Positions 1 through 7,851 of a DNA stretch of 48,037 bases are shown here, piece by piece (the stretch's first letter is position 1; every line of letters begins with the position of its first letter). The translations under genes and the position numbers were made by a program. Origin of the DNA: Oscillospiraceae bacterium (GTDB lineage Bacteria; Bacillota; Clostridia; Oscillospirales; Oscillospiraceae); assembly GCA_020025175.1 (NCBI GenBank), contig JAHHSM010000005.1:1-48037 (forward strand). Reading direction: 5' to 3'. The notes below the pieces were generated by a model that worked only from the letters and a program-made list of their open reading frames with translations, did no database searches and was not told where the DNA came from.

Positions 1-2754
1 CACATTCAGAGTAACTGCGCTTGCAGGCATCTTGAACTTGTAAGTGATAGTACCATTGGTTGCAGCAGCAGCAGTGATATTCACAGTCTGCTCATCGCCA
101 CCCTTGGTCACATTAGTGGTGGAACCAACATCCAGAGCTGCAGAATCAGTTGCACCGGTGATCTTGATAGTACCTGCATCCTTTGCAGTACCAGCAACTT
201 TCAAAGTAACAGTAACCATATCGCCAGCCTTTGCATCGGAGACAGGATCTGCAGTCACAGTCAAACCGTTTGCATTGCTGGGAGTAACAGTAACCTTGCG
301 AGTATCCAAAGCACCCTTAGCCGTAACATTAGTCACATAGACATAGGAAGCATTGTTGGTGTCTGCATCATAGATAACGCTGACGAAAATGTCCTTGTTA
401 GCAATCATGCTCTCGATATCGCTTACGCCGCCGATCTTCTCATCGGTGGTGTCAACGAAGGTTGCCTTCTTGGTATCAAAGTCCTTGGAAGCGGTGATAA
501 TGTCGTTAGCAACGCCGGTAACCTTCTGGCTTGCCATAACAGCCAGCTTGCCGCTGTCTTCATCGTAAGTGTTGTTCTTCAGAACGTATGCGCCGGTGTC
601 ATTGTCCTTCTCAACGCTGTAGAAGCCGGCAGACTTGCCTGTCTCAGCATAGAAGTCCTTCACTTCGTTGCCGTTGATGTATGCTTCGTAAGTACCGAAT
701 GTTTCGGTCTTGTTGGTCTTGCTGTTGGTCACAACAGTAGTACCGGTTTCCTTAGCAACATAAACGATATCATCGCTGGTAGTGGTGTTGCCGGGAACAG
801 TGGTGTTTGCAAACACAGCAGTTGCATACCAGGTGTTGCCGTCCTTCTTGATGGTGAAGTAACGATCAGCATCCTTTGCTACCTTCTGAACGCCGTCCAG
901 AACGGTATACTTGCCTTCATTGAAGAAGACGAACTTGACATTGTTGTCGAAGTAAACGGTCTTGCTGTCGATCTGCAGGCTCTTGGTAGCCTTGGTAATT
1001 TCATCACCGGTGTTCTTAGCAACCTTAACAACATCGCCATCGCTGGTGATAGAAGTAGAAGTCACTGCAGTCAGCTCGTACTTGTCATTGTTGTCAATAT
1101 CCTTGTAGGTGTAGACAGCGTTTTCGTTAGGCTTAGTGGTTTCCCACTCCCAGTTGACAACTTCACCGCTGGACAGAACGCCCTCGAACATATCGACGAT
1201 CTTGTTGTCCTTATCCAGGGACTTGTATTCCTTGGTAACAACAACAGCCTTGTCGTCGGTAGCAGCGGAACCTGCTTCAGCAGCGATCACATAGCCGTTA
1301 GCATCCAGGTACAGAGTTGCATCGTACTTGGTGCTGACACCGAAGGTGCCCAGATTGACAGAAGTATTGCCGCTCAGCTCATAAGCGGTACCATCTACCT
1401 TGATGGTGCTGTCGCTGGTGTTCTTGCCGGTAGCCTTACCGGTAACAACCTTGGGAGCAACAACGCTGGTGATGGTTGCAGTGCTATCCAAAGAAGTCTT
1501 GCTGTCATAAGCAGTGATGATAACCTTGTCACCCTTCTTGAAGGTGTTGTAGCCTTCCTCGGTGGTCAGGGTCTTGCTTGCGGTAGCATAAGTGCCGCTT
1601 GTTGCAGCCTCGGTCTTGATGGTGATGGTTTCATCCTTGGTGTTGACGGAAGTAACTTCGCCGAAGACGGAGTTGATCACAGCAATACCGGAGATCTTGT
1701 TGTCCTTAACAAAGATTTCAACAGAAGTGCCGTTCTTGGTCAGATCAGCAATCTTCTTTGCATCCATCTGTGCAGCTGCTCCAGCATGACCATTGGTAGT
1801 AACAACAATTTTGTCAGCAGCAACGTTGCTGTTGTAGTTGCTGTAATCCTTCACATCGGACTTAACATCGGATTCCTTCATTTCCTTGGTGTAGACAATG
1901 TCTGCGGTATCGGAATAAGTACCAATAGTCTTGCCCTTGAAGATCCACTTGTTGGAAACACGACCGTAATCATCGGTGTTGGTGTCATTCAGAGCCAGCT
2001 TGTTCTGATAACGCTCGCAGAACTGCATCAGCAGGTCATTGCTAGACGCGGTTGTCAGGTAACCGTTGTTGGTAGCATTTGCAACGTCAAAGCGGATTGC
2101 GCCGACAGTGACATTGGTGCCATCGGGAGTGGTGACTTCGGTACCGCCTCTGTACTCAACCAGAGTAGCAGTCAGGGTGTTGAAAGCCATACGAGCAGCG
2201 TTGTCGCGGCTCATGGGGATGGACAGAGCGCCGATACCATCAGCCAGGCCGGTGGTGACAGCCATCTTGGAAGCGTTGATCGCCCAAGACTTGCCTTCCA
2301 GGTTTTCGATCTTGGGATCGTAGCCCAGAGCAACCAGCAGAGTCTTTGCAAACTGCTGGCCGGTCAGCTTAGCAGTGGGGTTGAACTTGCCCTTGCCGTT
2401 ACCGACCATGATGCGCTCGTTGGTGCAGTATGCGATAGCACCTGCGGACCAGCGGTCAGCAGCAACGTCAGCATAAGGAGCAACAGCTGCAGTCAGCTTG
2501 TCAGCATCCTCTTTGCCGAGCATCATGTAAGTGATGATCTTAGCAGCCTGCTCACGAGTCAGGGTGCCGTTAGGATCAAACTTACCATTGTTACCCTGCA
2601 TAACGCCCAGAGCTGTCATGACTTCAACAGCCTCAGCGTTCTTGATCTCAGCCTTGTCGCCGAAATCAGTGTCCGCAGCAAAAGCAGTTGCCATCAGGCT
2701 CATAGCCATAGCGCATGCCATTACCAGGGACAGAACCTTTTTCAGATTCTTCAT
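1..2754 (-). CDS. Large secreted SLH-domain (S-layer-like) protein, C-terminus beyond the window
   Basis: Partial gene: 918 codons are present and the reading frame is open to the left edge. The start ATG follows an AAAGGAGG ribosome binding site. Residues 1-27 form a signal peptide (MKNLKK, hydrophobic core, ATAFAA cleavage region). SLH-type repeats lie at about 30-80 and 93-145, with a degenerate third at about 150-200; motifs include KFDPNGTLTREQAAKII and YADVAADRWSAGAIAYC. SLH domains bind secondary cell-wall polymer, so the protein should sit on the cell surface. The remaining ~700 residues are Thr/Val/Lys/Asp-rich, low in Cys, and look like beta-sandwich extracellular modules, the last visible one ending in a KFKMPASAV motif. 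Size, composition and the strong promoter with a long structured leader would suit an abundant S-layer or surface protein. The specific role is unknown. Confidence 0.88.
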   Translation of the reverse strand, partial: MKNLKKVLSLVMACAMAMSLMATAFAADTDFGDKAEIKNAEAVEVMTALGVMQGNNGKFDPNGTLTREQAAKIITYMMLGKEDADKLTAAVAPYADVAADRWSAGAIAYCTNERIMVGNGKGKFNPTAKLTGQQFAKTLLVALGYDPKIENLEGKSWAINASKMAVTTGLADGIGALSIPMSRDNAARMAFNTLTATLVEYRGGTEVTTPDGTNVTVGAIRFDVANATNNGYLTTASSNDLLMQFCERYQNKLALNDTNTDDYGRVSNKWIFKGKTIGTYSDTADIVYTKEMKESDVKSDVKDYSNYNSNVAADKIVVTTNGHAGAAAQMDAKKIADLTKNGTSVEIFVKDNKISGIAVINSVFGEVTSVNTKDETITIKTEAATSGTYATASKTLTTEEGYNTFKKGDKVIITAYDSKTSLDSTATITSVVAPKVVTGKATGKNTSDSTIKVDGTAYELSGNTSVNLGTFGVSTKYDATLYLDANGYVIAAEAGSAATDDKAVVVTKEYKSLDKDNKIVDMFEGVLSSGEVVNWEWETTKPNENAVYTYKDIDNNDKYELTAVTSTSITSDGDVVKVAKNTGDEITKATKSLQIDSKTVYFDNNVKFVFFNEGKYTVLDGVQKVAKDADRYFTIKKDGNTWYATAVFANTTVPGNTTTSDDIVYVAKETGTTVVTNSKTNKTETFGTYEAYINGNEVKDFYAETGKSAGFYSVEKDNDTGAYVLKNNTYDEDSGKLAVMASQKVTGVANDIITASKDFDTKKATFVDTTDEKIGGVSDIESMIANKDIFVSVIYDADTNNASYVYVTNVTAKGALDTRKVTVTPSNANGLTVTADPVSDAKAGDMVTVTLKVAGTAKDAGTIKITGATDSAALDVGSTTNVTKGGDEQTVNITAAAATNGTITYKFKMPASAVTLNV

Positions 2755-2759
2755 TAGGT

Positions 2760-2900
2760 AGTCCTCCTTTTTCTTTGTTTTGCAAAAGCAAAACTTCTCA
2801 ATTTCAAGATGCGGAGATTTCAAACGGTTCTAGCACACATACCGTGGCTAGCCCTTCCCGTATCTGTGCTCGGTCCGTCCAGCCCTCCTCATCTTGTGAT
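2760..2900 (-). promoter_or_regulatory. Structured 5' leader of the SLH surface-protein gene
   Basis: About 140 nt separate the predicted transcription start from the start codon. An 11-bp arm at 2832-2842 pairs with 2860-2870 (one G.G mismatch), and the loop contains the palindrome GGCTAGCC. No known riboswitch class is recognised. Long structured leaders are common on S-layer mRNAs and can stabilise them; that role is inferred here. Confidence 0.4.
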
Positions 2901-2903
2901 GAT

Positions 2904-2932
2904 ACTCTATCACGCATCTTCTGTTCCGTCAA
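2904..2932 (-). promoter_or_regulatory. Promoter of the SLH surface-protein gene
   Basis: On the minus strand a TTGACG -35 box (2927-2932) and a TAGAGT -10 box (2904-2909) are spaced by exactly 17 nt. They lie just downstream of the terminator of the preceding gene, so the SLH gene is probably monocistronic from this side. Confidence 0.65.
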
Positions 2933-2981
2933 CAGCTTTTTCCCTTTTGTAACATAAGTGTAACATAGCGCCATATTTTAC

Positions 2982-3015
2982 AAAAAAAATGCAGGGATGC
3001 CGCCGCATCCCTACA
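2982..3015 (-). terminator. Intrinsic terminator of the cytidylate-kinase-like gene
   Basis: Read on the minus strand: AGGGATGC, a 4-nt loop, GCATCCCT, then GCA and eight T. Lies 28 nt past the stop codon. Confidence 0.85.
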
Positions 3016-3043
3016 TATTACTATATATGTAAAACAAAAGTGA

Positions 3044-3670
3044 TCAGTAAACCACATCCTCATTGATGGGCGCAGCGGCTCTTTTTGCCGCATCGCAGAT
3101 GAGCTGCACGCAGCCGTCCACGCCAAAGCGCGCGGTGTTGAGCATCATATCGTAATTCTCCGCCGCACCCCAGGTGCGGTCGGTGTAGCGTTTGCAGTGC
3201 GCGCCGCGCTGGCGGTTGATTTTTTTGATCTGATCCGGCGCCTTCGCCGCAGGCACACCATAATACGTTGTCACACGGCGTACGCAGTCTGCCTCATCTG
3301 AACGCACAAAAACATGCATACAATTTTCAAAATCACGCAAAATGTAATCTGCACAGCGCCCGACGATCACACAGTTTTCCCTGGTGGCAATATCCTGAAT
3401 GACCTTGCACTGTGCCACAAACAGCATATCTGCCGGCGGCAGCGTATCTTTGGAATAAGAAAAGCCCTGAGATGACAGATTTGCAAAAAAGCCAAATTCC
3501 GAGCGCTGCTCATTCGCCTGAATAAATTCCGGCGAAAAGCCGCATTCCTTAGCTGCCAGCTCGATCAGCTCCTTATCATAAAAAGTGTATCCCAGCCGAT
3601 TCGCAACTTCGCGGCCGATCAGACGACCGCCGCTGCCGTATGTCCGCCCAATGGTAATAATTTGTTTCAT
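3044..3670 (-). CDS. Cytidylate kinase-like family protein
   Basis: A 208-residue P-loop protein of the cytidylate-kinase-like family common in Clostridia. The N-terminus KQIITIGRTYGSGGRLIGRE carries a nucleotide-binding loop of the GSGG type, followed by the FYDKELIELAAKE segment typical of this family. VIVGRCADYIL matches the conserved VGR element. The family resembles CMP kinase (Cmk) but lacks its full CMP-binding insert, so the true substrate is uncertain. The ATG at 3670 is chosen because GGAGGGG lies about 8 nt upstream; the TTG one codon earlier is not needed. The gene is transcribed alone, divergently from mnmA, from an extended -10 promoter. Confidence 0.82.
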   Translation of the reverse strand: MKQIITIGRTYGSGGRLIGREVANRLGYTFYDKELIELAAKECGFSPEFIQANEQRSEFGFFANLSSQGFSYSKDTLPPADMLFVAQCKVIQDIATRENCVIVGRCADYILRDFENCMHVFVRSDEADCVRRVTTYYGVPAAKAPDQIKKINRQRGAHCKRYTDRTWGAAENYDMMLNTARFGVDGCVQLICDAAKRAAAPINEDVVY

Positions 3671-3702
3671 CAAAAACCCCTCCGTTTGATCGGATCTGTA
3701 AA

Positions 3703-3738
3703 TTGATTATACCACATTCTTTTTTTGTATGTTATAAT
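3703..3738. promoter_or_regulatory. Back-to-back extended -10 promoters
   Basis: On the plus strand, TGT followed by TATAAT (3733-3738) faces mnmA. On the minus strand, TGG followed by TATAAT (complement of 3706-3711) faces the cytidylate-kinase-like gene. Neither has a clear -35 box, as expected for extended -10 promoters. The two transcripts start within about 30 bp of each other. Confidence 0.55.
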
Positions 3739-3764
3739 TTTTTGCAAAAGGAGTGAGATTCCCT

Positions 3765-4820
3765 ATGAAAAATAATCGCGTGCTCGTCGGCATGAGCGGC
3801 GGTGTGGATTCCAGCACCTGCGCACTGCTTTTGCAGCGTGCAGGCTATGAGGTGTTTGGAAGCACGCTCGATTTGTGCGACGGTGCCGCCTCCGGCAGCA
3901 TCAAAGACGCAAAAACCGTTGCCCAACAGCTGGGCATCCCCTTTTCTGCCTACACTTACCGAGAAGCATTTGAAACATATGTCATGCAGCACTTTGTGGA
4001 TTCCTATCAGTGCGGCCGCACACCAAACCCCTGCATTGAGTGCAATCGAAACGTCAAATTTGAAAAAATGCTGGAATTGGCAGACCGGCTGGACTGTCAC
4101 TATGTCGCTACCGGCCACTATGCCCGCGTGGAATATGATGAAACCCGGAAACGCTGGATTTTGAAAAAGGGAAAAAATCTCGCCAAGGACCAGAGCTATG
4201 TGCTGTATCGCCTGACGCAGGAGCAGCTCAGCCGCACGCTGATGCCTCTGGGTGAGATCGAATCCAAGGATAAAATCCGTGCAATCGCAGAGGATGCGCA
4301 TCTATCCACCGCCCAGAAAAAAGACAGCCAGGACATTTGTTTTATTCCCGACGGGGACTATGTTAATTTTCTGCAAGTTTTTGGGCATGTAGAGCTGAAA
4401 GGCGGCAATTTTGTAGATCAGGACGGCAACATTTTAGGGCAGCACAAAGGGCTGCCCTGCTACACCACGGGTCAGCGCAAAGGGCTTGGCATCGGCGGCA
4501 GTGCCTATCCGCTGTACGTTTTGAAAAAAGATGCCGAAAGCAATACTGTGGTATTGGGACCGGAAGAGGCCCTCTACACCAATCGTCTCCTAATTGAAAA
4601 TGTGAACTGGATTGCTTTTGCGCAGCCGGAGGCGGAATTCTCCTGCACCGCAAAAATCCGCTATTCCCACGGCGAAGCCGATGCCGTCGTGCATCCGCTG
4701 GATAACGGCAGGGCGGAGGTCCTGTTTGACCAGCCGCAGCGTGCCGCCACCGCAGGACAATCCGTTGTCCTGTACGATGGCGAGCTTGTGTTGGGCGGCG
4801 GTGTGATCTGCGAGGTTTGA
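3765..4820 (+). CDS. mnmA: tRNA-uridine 2-sulfurtransferase MnmA
   Basis: Thiolates C2 of wobble U34 in tRNA-Lys, -Glu and -Gln, using ATP to adenylate the base and a persulfide sulfur. The 351-residue length is normal. Visible motifs are the PP-loop GMSGGVDSS (residues 9-17), the catalytic Cys90 in TPNPCIECN, GHYAR near 116-120, and the second catalytic Cys191 in DSQDICFIP. The ATG at 3765 is chosen because AGGAG lies about 11 nt upstream; the in-frame GTG at 3753 falls in the binding site. First gene of an apparent operon with fluC (5-nt gap) and an HD-domain gene. In many Firmicutes mnmA sits beside a cysteine desulfurase, which is absent here. Confidence 0.95.
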   Translation: MKNNRVLVGMSGGVDSSTCALLLQRAGYEVFGSTLDLCDGAASGSIKDAKTVAQQLGIPFSAYTYREAFETYVMQHFVDSYQCGRTPNPCIECNRNVKFEKMLELADRLDCHYVATGHYARVEYDETRKRWILKKGKNLAKDQSYVLYRLTQEQLSRTLMPLGEIESKDKIRAIAEDAHLSTAQKKDSQDICFIPDGDYVNFLQVFGHVELKGGNFVDQDGNILGQHKGLPCYTTGQRKGLGIGGSAYPLYVLKKDAESNTVVLGPEEALYTNRLLIENVNWIAFAQPEAEFSCTAKIRYSHGEADAVVHPLDNGRAEVLFDQPQRAATAGQSVVLYDGELVLGGGVICEV

Positions 4821-4825
4821 GCGGC

Positions 4826-5203
4826 ATGATCGCGCAGTGTTTTTATGTTGCGCTGGGCGGCGCCACAGGTGCCGTCTGCCGCTTTCTTATGGGTACGATA
4901 CCCTGCTTTCCTAAAATGTCCTTTCCCCTGCCTACACTGCTCATCAATCTGATTGGCGCCTTTGCCATCGGTCTTATTGCGCAGTTTGCCGCGCAGAAGG
5001 GGCTGCAAAATGAAAACCTTATTTTATTTTTAAAAGTTGGTGTCTGTGGTGGGTTCACCACCTTTTCCACCTTTTCGCTGGAAACAATTACATTGTTTTC
5101 CAACGAAAAAACAGCTCTCGCCCTTCTCTATATTGCGCTGAGCATTCTGCTGTGTCTGCTGGGTGTCCTTTTGGGGCAGTATGCAGCGCAAAAATTTGCC
5201 TGA
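4826..5203 (+). CDS. fluC: Fluoride ion channel FluC (CrcB)
   Basis: A 125-residue, four-helix membrane protein that exports toxic fluoride as a dual-topology dimer. Family motifs are clear: GGATGAVCRF near the N-terminus, LLINLIGAF with the conserved Asn in helix 2, and GGFTTFSTFSLE, which holds the pore Phe and Thr/Ser residues. The start is the ATG 10 nt after GAGG; the TTG at 4817 lies on the binding site. It follows mnmA by 5 nt. No fluoride riboswitch is visible upstream, so expression probably depends on the mnmA promoter. Many Firmicutes carry two adjacent fluC copies; only one is present here, consistent with a homodimer. Confidence 0.93.
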   Translation: MIAQCFYVALGGATGAVCRFLMGTIPCFPKMSFPLPTLLINLIGAFAIGLIAQFAAQKGLQNENLILFLKVGVCGGFTTFSTFSLETITLFSNEKTALALLYIALSILLCLLGVLLGQYAAQKFA

Positions 5204-5229
5204 ATTTGCATAATAAGGAGGTTTTCTCT

Positions 5230-5889
5230 ATGATTACCATTGAGGAAATCAAAGCAAACGAACAAATTCGCACCTATATCAAAAAAGCAGATGAAAGCAT
5301 GCTTGCCCTTGGTTATACCGAACATTCCTTTGCCCATGTGACAAAGGTGAGCGAAACATCCAAGGAAATCCTGCTCACCCTCGGCTACGACGCACGCGAG
5401 GCAGAACTTGCGCAGATTGCCGGATATCTCCACGATATCGGCAACGTCGTCAACCGCGTGGATCACGCCCAGTCCGGCGCGATCATGGCATTCCGTATTC
5501 TGGACAATCTGGGCGCCGATGCCGAAGACATCGCCACAATCGTTACCGCCATTGGAAATCACGATGAAGGTACGGCCTTTCCTGTCAATGCCGTTGCCGC
5601 CGCCGTCATCCTGGCGGATAAAACCGATGTGCGCCGCACCCGTGTACGCAATCGGGACTTTTCCACATTTGATATTCATGACCGTGTGAATTATGCCGCC
5701 CATACCTCCCACACTTACATCACCGAAGATAAGAAAGAAATTGTATTGGAGATTAATTTGGATACCTCCATCTCTTCTATCATGGATTACTTTGAAATTT
5801 TTATGGAGCGTATGATGCTGTGCCGCCGTGCCGCGGAAAAACTCGGCATGCAGTTTGCATTGGTCATCAACAATCAGCGTGTGCTGTAA
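5230..5889 (+). CDS. HD-domain metal-dependent phosphohydrolase
   Basis: A 219-residue cytoplasmic protein with a full HD signature: His36 (SFAHV), His68-Asp69 (YLHDIGN), His111 (IGNHDE) and Asp130 (LADKTD), followed by a basic RRTRVR stretch. Such proteins hydrolyse phosphoesters of nucleotides or related small molecules with bound divalent metals; the substrate cannot be read from sequence. AAGGAGG lies 9 nt before the ATG. Last gene of the mnmA-fluC unit (26-nt gap). The stop codon is followed at once by a strong bidirectional terminator. Confidence 0.85.
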   Translation: MITIEEIKANEQIRTYIKKADESMLALGYTEHSFAHVTKVSETSKEILLTLGYDAREAELAQIAGYLHDIGNVVNRVDHAQSGAIMAFRILDNLGADAEDIATIVTAIGNHDEGTAFPVNAVAAAVILADKTDVRRTRVRNRDFSTFDIHDRVNYAAHTSHTYITEDKKEIVLEINLDTSISSIMDYFEIFMERMMLCRRAAEKLGMQFALVINNQRVL

Positions 5890-5894
5890 CATGA

Positions 5895-5940
5895 ACGCAA
5901 AAAAAGAAGGCTGCCGGAGGGCAGCCTTCTTTTTTTGCGT
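5895..5940. terminator. Bidirectional terminator between the HD gene and tal
   Basis: A perfect 21-bp inverted repeat (5895-5915 and 5920-5940) with a GGAG loop. The GGCTGCC stem core is flanked by a run of A on one side and T on the other, so it can end convergent transcripts from both strands. Confidence 0.92.
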
Positions 5941-5964
5941 TTTCATTCTTTTTGTGTTGTAAAA

Positions 5965-6627
5965 TCACTGATCGCCGAAAACCTTGATGTAGTCCGCCTT
6001 AAATTTCTCGATACCCTGATCGGTCAGCGGATGCTTCACCATCTGCTCAATCACCTTATAAGGAACAGTGGCGATATCACCGCCGGCCATAGCGCACTGG
6101 GTCACATGGGTAGTGTTTCGAACGGAAGCGCAGATAATTTCAGTCTTGATATCGGGATAATTTGCAAAAATAGCCACGATATCGGAAATGAGATTTGCGC
6201 CGGATTCATTGATATCGTCCAGACGACCCAGGAAGGGGCTGACGTAGCTTGCGCCTGCGCGGGCAGCCAGCAGCGCCTGATTTGCGGAGAAAATCAGTGT
6301 GCAGTTGGTGGGGATTCCCTCTGCGGACAGAGCCTTGATTGCTTTTAACCCTTCGGCAGTCATAGGAATCTTAACCACCATGTGCTCGGGGTCCAGCGCA
6401 TAGATCTCGCGGCCTTCCTGAATCATGGTTTCCGCATCCTCTGTGGTTGCCTTCACTTCGCCGGAGATCGGGCCATCGACGATGGCGGTGATTTCTTTCA
6501 GGGTTTGTGCATAATCACGGCCTTCTTTTGCAATCAGGGATGGATTGGTGGTCACACCGCAAATGACGCCCATATCATTTGCCTTGCGGATTTCTTCAAC
6601 GTTGGCGGTATCAATAAAGAATTTCAT
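5965..6627 (-). CDS. tal: Transaldolase (TalC/FSA-type short subfamily)
   Basis: A 220-residue TIM-barrel class I aldolase of the short transaldolase/fructose-6-phosphate aldolase family, acting in the non-oxidative pentose phosphate pathway. MKFFIDTANVEEI and GVTTNPSLIAKEG are family hallmarks, and Lys86 in VVKIPMT forms the Schiff base. Residue 132, in SPFLGRLDD, is Phe. Transaldolases carry Phe here, whereas true fructose-6-phosphate aldolases carry Tyr (APY in E. coli FsaA), so transaldolase activity is favoured over FSA. The ATG at 6627 follows GGAAGGGG by 10 nt; upstream in-frame codons are not needed. Own promoter at 6662-6690. Confidence 0.93.
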   Translation of the reverse strand: MKFFIDTANVEEIRKANDMGVICGVTTNPSLIAKEGRDYAQTLKEITAIVDGPISGEVKATTEDAETMIQEGREIYALDPEHMVVKIPMTAEGLKAIKALSAEGIPTNCTLIFSANQALLAARAGASYVSPFLGRLDDINESGANLISDIVAIFANYPDIKTEIICASVRNTTHVTQCAMAGGDIATVPYKVIEQMVKHPLTDQGIEKFKADYIKVFGDQ

Positions 6628-6661
6628 AGGAAAAATCCCCTTCCAATTAGTATCGCATTTA

Positions 6662-6695
6662 AGCATACACTAATTTTTATCGTTTGTGAACCATA
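6662..6695 (-). promoter_or_regulatory. tal promoter with adjoining inverted repeat
   Basis: Minus-strand TTCACA (6685-6690) and TATGCT (6662-6667) are spaced by 17 nt. A 7-bp inverted repeat, AACCATA..8 nt..TATGGTT (about 6689-6710), overlaps the upstream edge and could be an operator. Confidence 0.45.
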
Positions 6696-6726
6696 TTTTA
6701 TAGTATGGTTTCAAAAAGTATGTTTG

Positions 6727-6732
6727 TATAAT
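6727..6732 (+). promoter_or_regulatory. Possible -10 box for the small lipoprotein gene
   Basis: A perfect TATAAT lies 60 nt before the start codon of the lipoprotein gene. No convincing -35 box is seen at the correct spacing. Confidence 0.35.
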
Positions 6733-6791
6733 TTTCCAACCATCCGGGCAAACTGATAGTATCCATTCGATGAAAAAGGACGGTTGATTTT

Positions 6792-7268
6792 ATGAAGAAA
6801 ACACTCCATTGTATGCTGGCAGTCGGGCTGCTTCTGATTTCTCTTACAGCCTGTACCGAAAGCAAGGACAAACCCCAATCAGACATGAATAATACTGTGG
6901 TGGAGTCCCCCTCCTATTCTGAAAGCAGCAGCACATCCGAAGTGAAAAAGGAAGACTGCAGCTCTGTTTACGCCGAGGTGATCTCCGTCAACGGAAACCA
7001 TTTGACGGTCAGTATCGGTGATCAGCTTTTATCTCTGAGCGTCCGAACTGAGATTTTGATTGACTGGGGCGAGGGCGATCAGGTGATCCTCTACTACACC
7101 GGGGATTTTGATGAAGGCATCGAGGTACACTATATTGATAAATGGACGGAAAACAGTGAGACAAAACGTCCGCAAAACGAAAATAGTTCCCAAAACGGGG
7201 ATAGTTTCCAGAATGAAGAAGAACCCGGAAAAGAGAGAAAAAATGACAGTGTTGTTGCAGGTTCATAA
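6792..7268 (+). CDS. Small lipoprotein of unknown function
   Basis: A 158-residue protein with an N-terminal lipoprotein signal (MKKTLHCMLAVGLLLISL) and lipobox LTAC, so Cys21 should be lipidated and membrane-anchored on the outer face. A Ser/Glu-rich spacer follows (about 22-55). A compact domain of about 70 residues (SVYAEVISVNGNHLTVSI ... VILYYTGDFDEG) looks like a small beta-barrel, then a hydrophilic Asn/Gln/Glu/Lys tail. It resembles the short secreted beta-fold lipoproteins of Clostridia whose function is unknown. The binding site (AAAGGAC) is weak but well placed. No operon partner: tal is divergent and the downstream gene converges. Confidence 0.75.
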   Translation: MKKTLHCMLAVGLLLISLTACTESKDKPQSDMNNTVVESPSYSESSSTSEVKKEDCSSVYAEVISVNGNHLTVSIGDQLLSLSVRTEILIDWGEGDQVILYYTGDFDEGIEVHYIDKWTENSETKRPQNENSSQNGDSFQNEEEPGKERKNDSVVAGS

Positions 7269-7297
7269 CAACAGGGTACTTCAAAATGCATAACGAT

Positions 7298-7317
7298 ACA
7301 GCCCCAAACAGGGCTGT
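7298..7317 (+). terminator. Weak hairpin after the small lipoprotein gene
   Basis: ACAGCCC / GGGCTGT stem of 7 bp with a 6-nt loop, followed by a T-rich but interrupted tract. Possible terminator for the lipoprotein transcript. Confidence 0.45.
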
Positions 7318-7397
7318 GACCTTTATATTATTTTTATAGAGATGCACTTTGCTGATGCTAAGATATATTTTCTTTCTCTCTTGCAATAAAGCAGAAG

Positions 7398-7441
7398 AAA
7401 AAGTGGGGCAGGACCCATCTGATGTTCCTGCCCCACTTTTT
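7398..7441. terminator. Bidirectional terminator
   Basis: A 16-bp stem (7398-7413 with 7426-7441), core GTGGGGCAGGA, 12-nt loop, A-run on the left and T-run on the right. It overlaps the stop codon of the minus-strand pseudogene and backs up the hairpin at 7298. Confidence 0.85.
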
Positions 7442-7781
7442 AAATGATAGTTGTTTTATTCAGCTGCGAAGGTTTCTGCGCCTCTGTTTCATCCAGCTTC
7501 GCCTGATATTTTTTCTCCATATACGCACTATATATGATGGAAGGAATGCTCAAAACGATCAGAAGCACGGTCATGACAGGCCACTGCGTCATAACCTCTG
7601 AAGCAAATATGTAAAATAAAATTCATGGAATACCGATGATGATCCAGCCGATTCCGCAAGCCCTGCAATACTCCTTTGTCCAGCTTTGATTCCGATATCT
7701 TTGCGCGATGCGCTGTATGCCAAAAAATCCGGCGATACCGTACAGTGTCCATGCAATTCCCAAAAATAAAAGCACCTTCAT
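7440..7781 (-). pseudogene. Small three-helix membrane protein interrupted by an in-frame TGA
   Basis: A GGGAGG binding site and ATG at 7781 begin MKVLLFLGIAWTLYGIAGFF. The frame runs to a TGA at codon 53 (7623-7625). The same frame then continues uninterrupted for 60 codons to a TAA at 7440. The downstream part is clearly coding-like: ILFYIFASE, a second hydrophobic segment VMTVLLIVLSIPSIIY, and a charged tail. The TGA falls inside a membrane helix (GWIIIGIP-stop-ILFYIF), where a Trp (TGG) would fit by one base change. The intact product would be 113 residues with about three membrane segments. Function unknown. A sequencing error, a recent nonsense mutation or readthrough are all possible. 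Confidence 0.65.
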
Positions 7782-7851
7782 ACCATCCTCCCTTTCAAAT
7801 TTTAACACATTCACTTCGTTTGTTTTTGTCTGCTTTCTCTTGTTGTTTCAA

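Noticed and set aside
1786..2757. Open frame of 323 codons on the plus strand inside the SLH gene
   Set aside because: It is antisense to a gene with signal peptide, SLH repeats and ribosome binding site; composition is a shadow of that gene and it has no start signal.
3739..3764. Fluoride riboswitch for fluC
   Set aside because: The interval before mnmA is far too short, and no riboswitch lies in the 5-nt gap before fluC.
7623..7625. Selenocysteine at the in-frame TGA
   Set aside because: The TGA lies inside a hydrophobic helix with no redox motif, and no SECIS-like hairpin is evident just downstream; Trp to stop is simpler.
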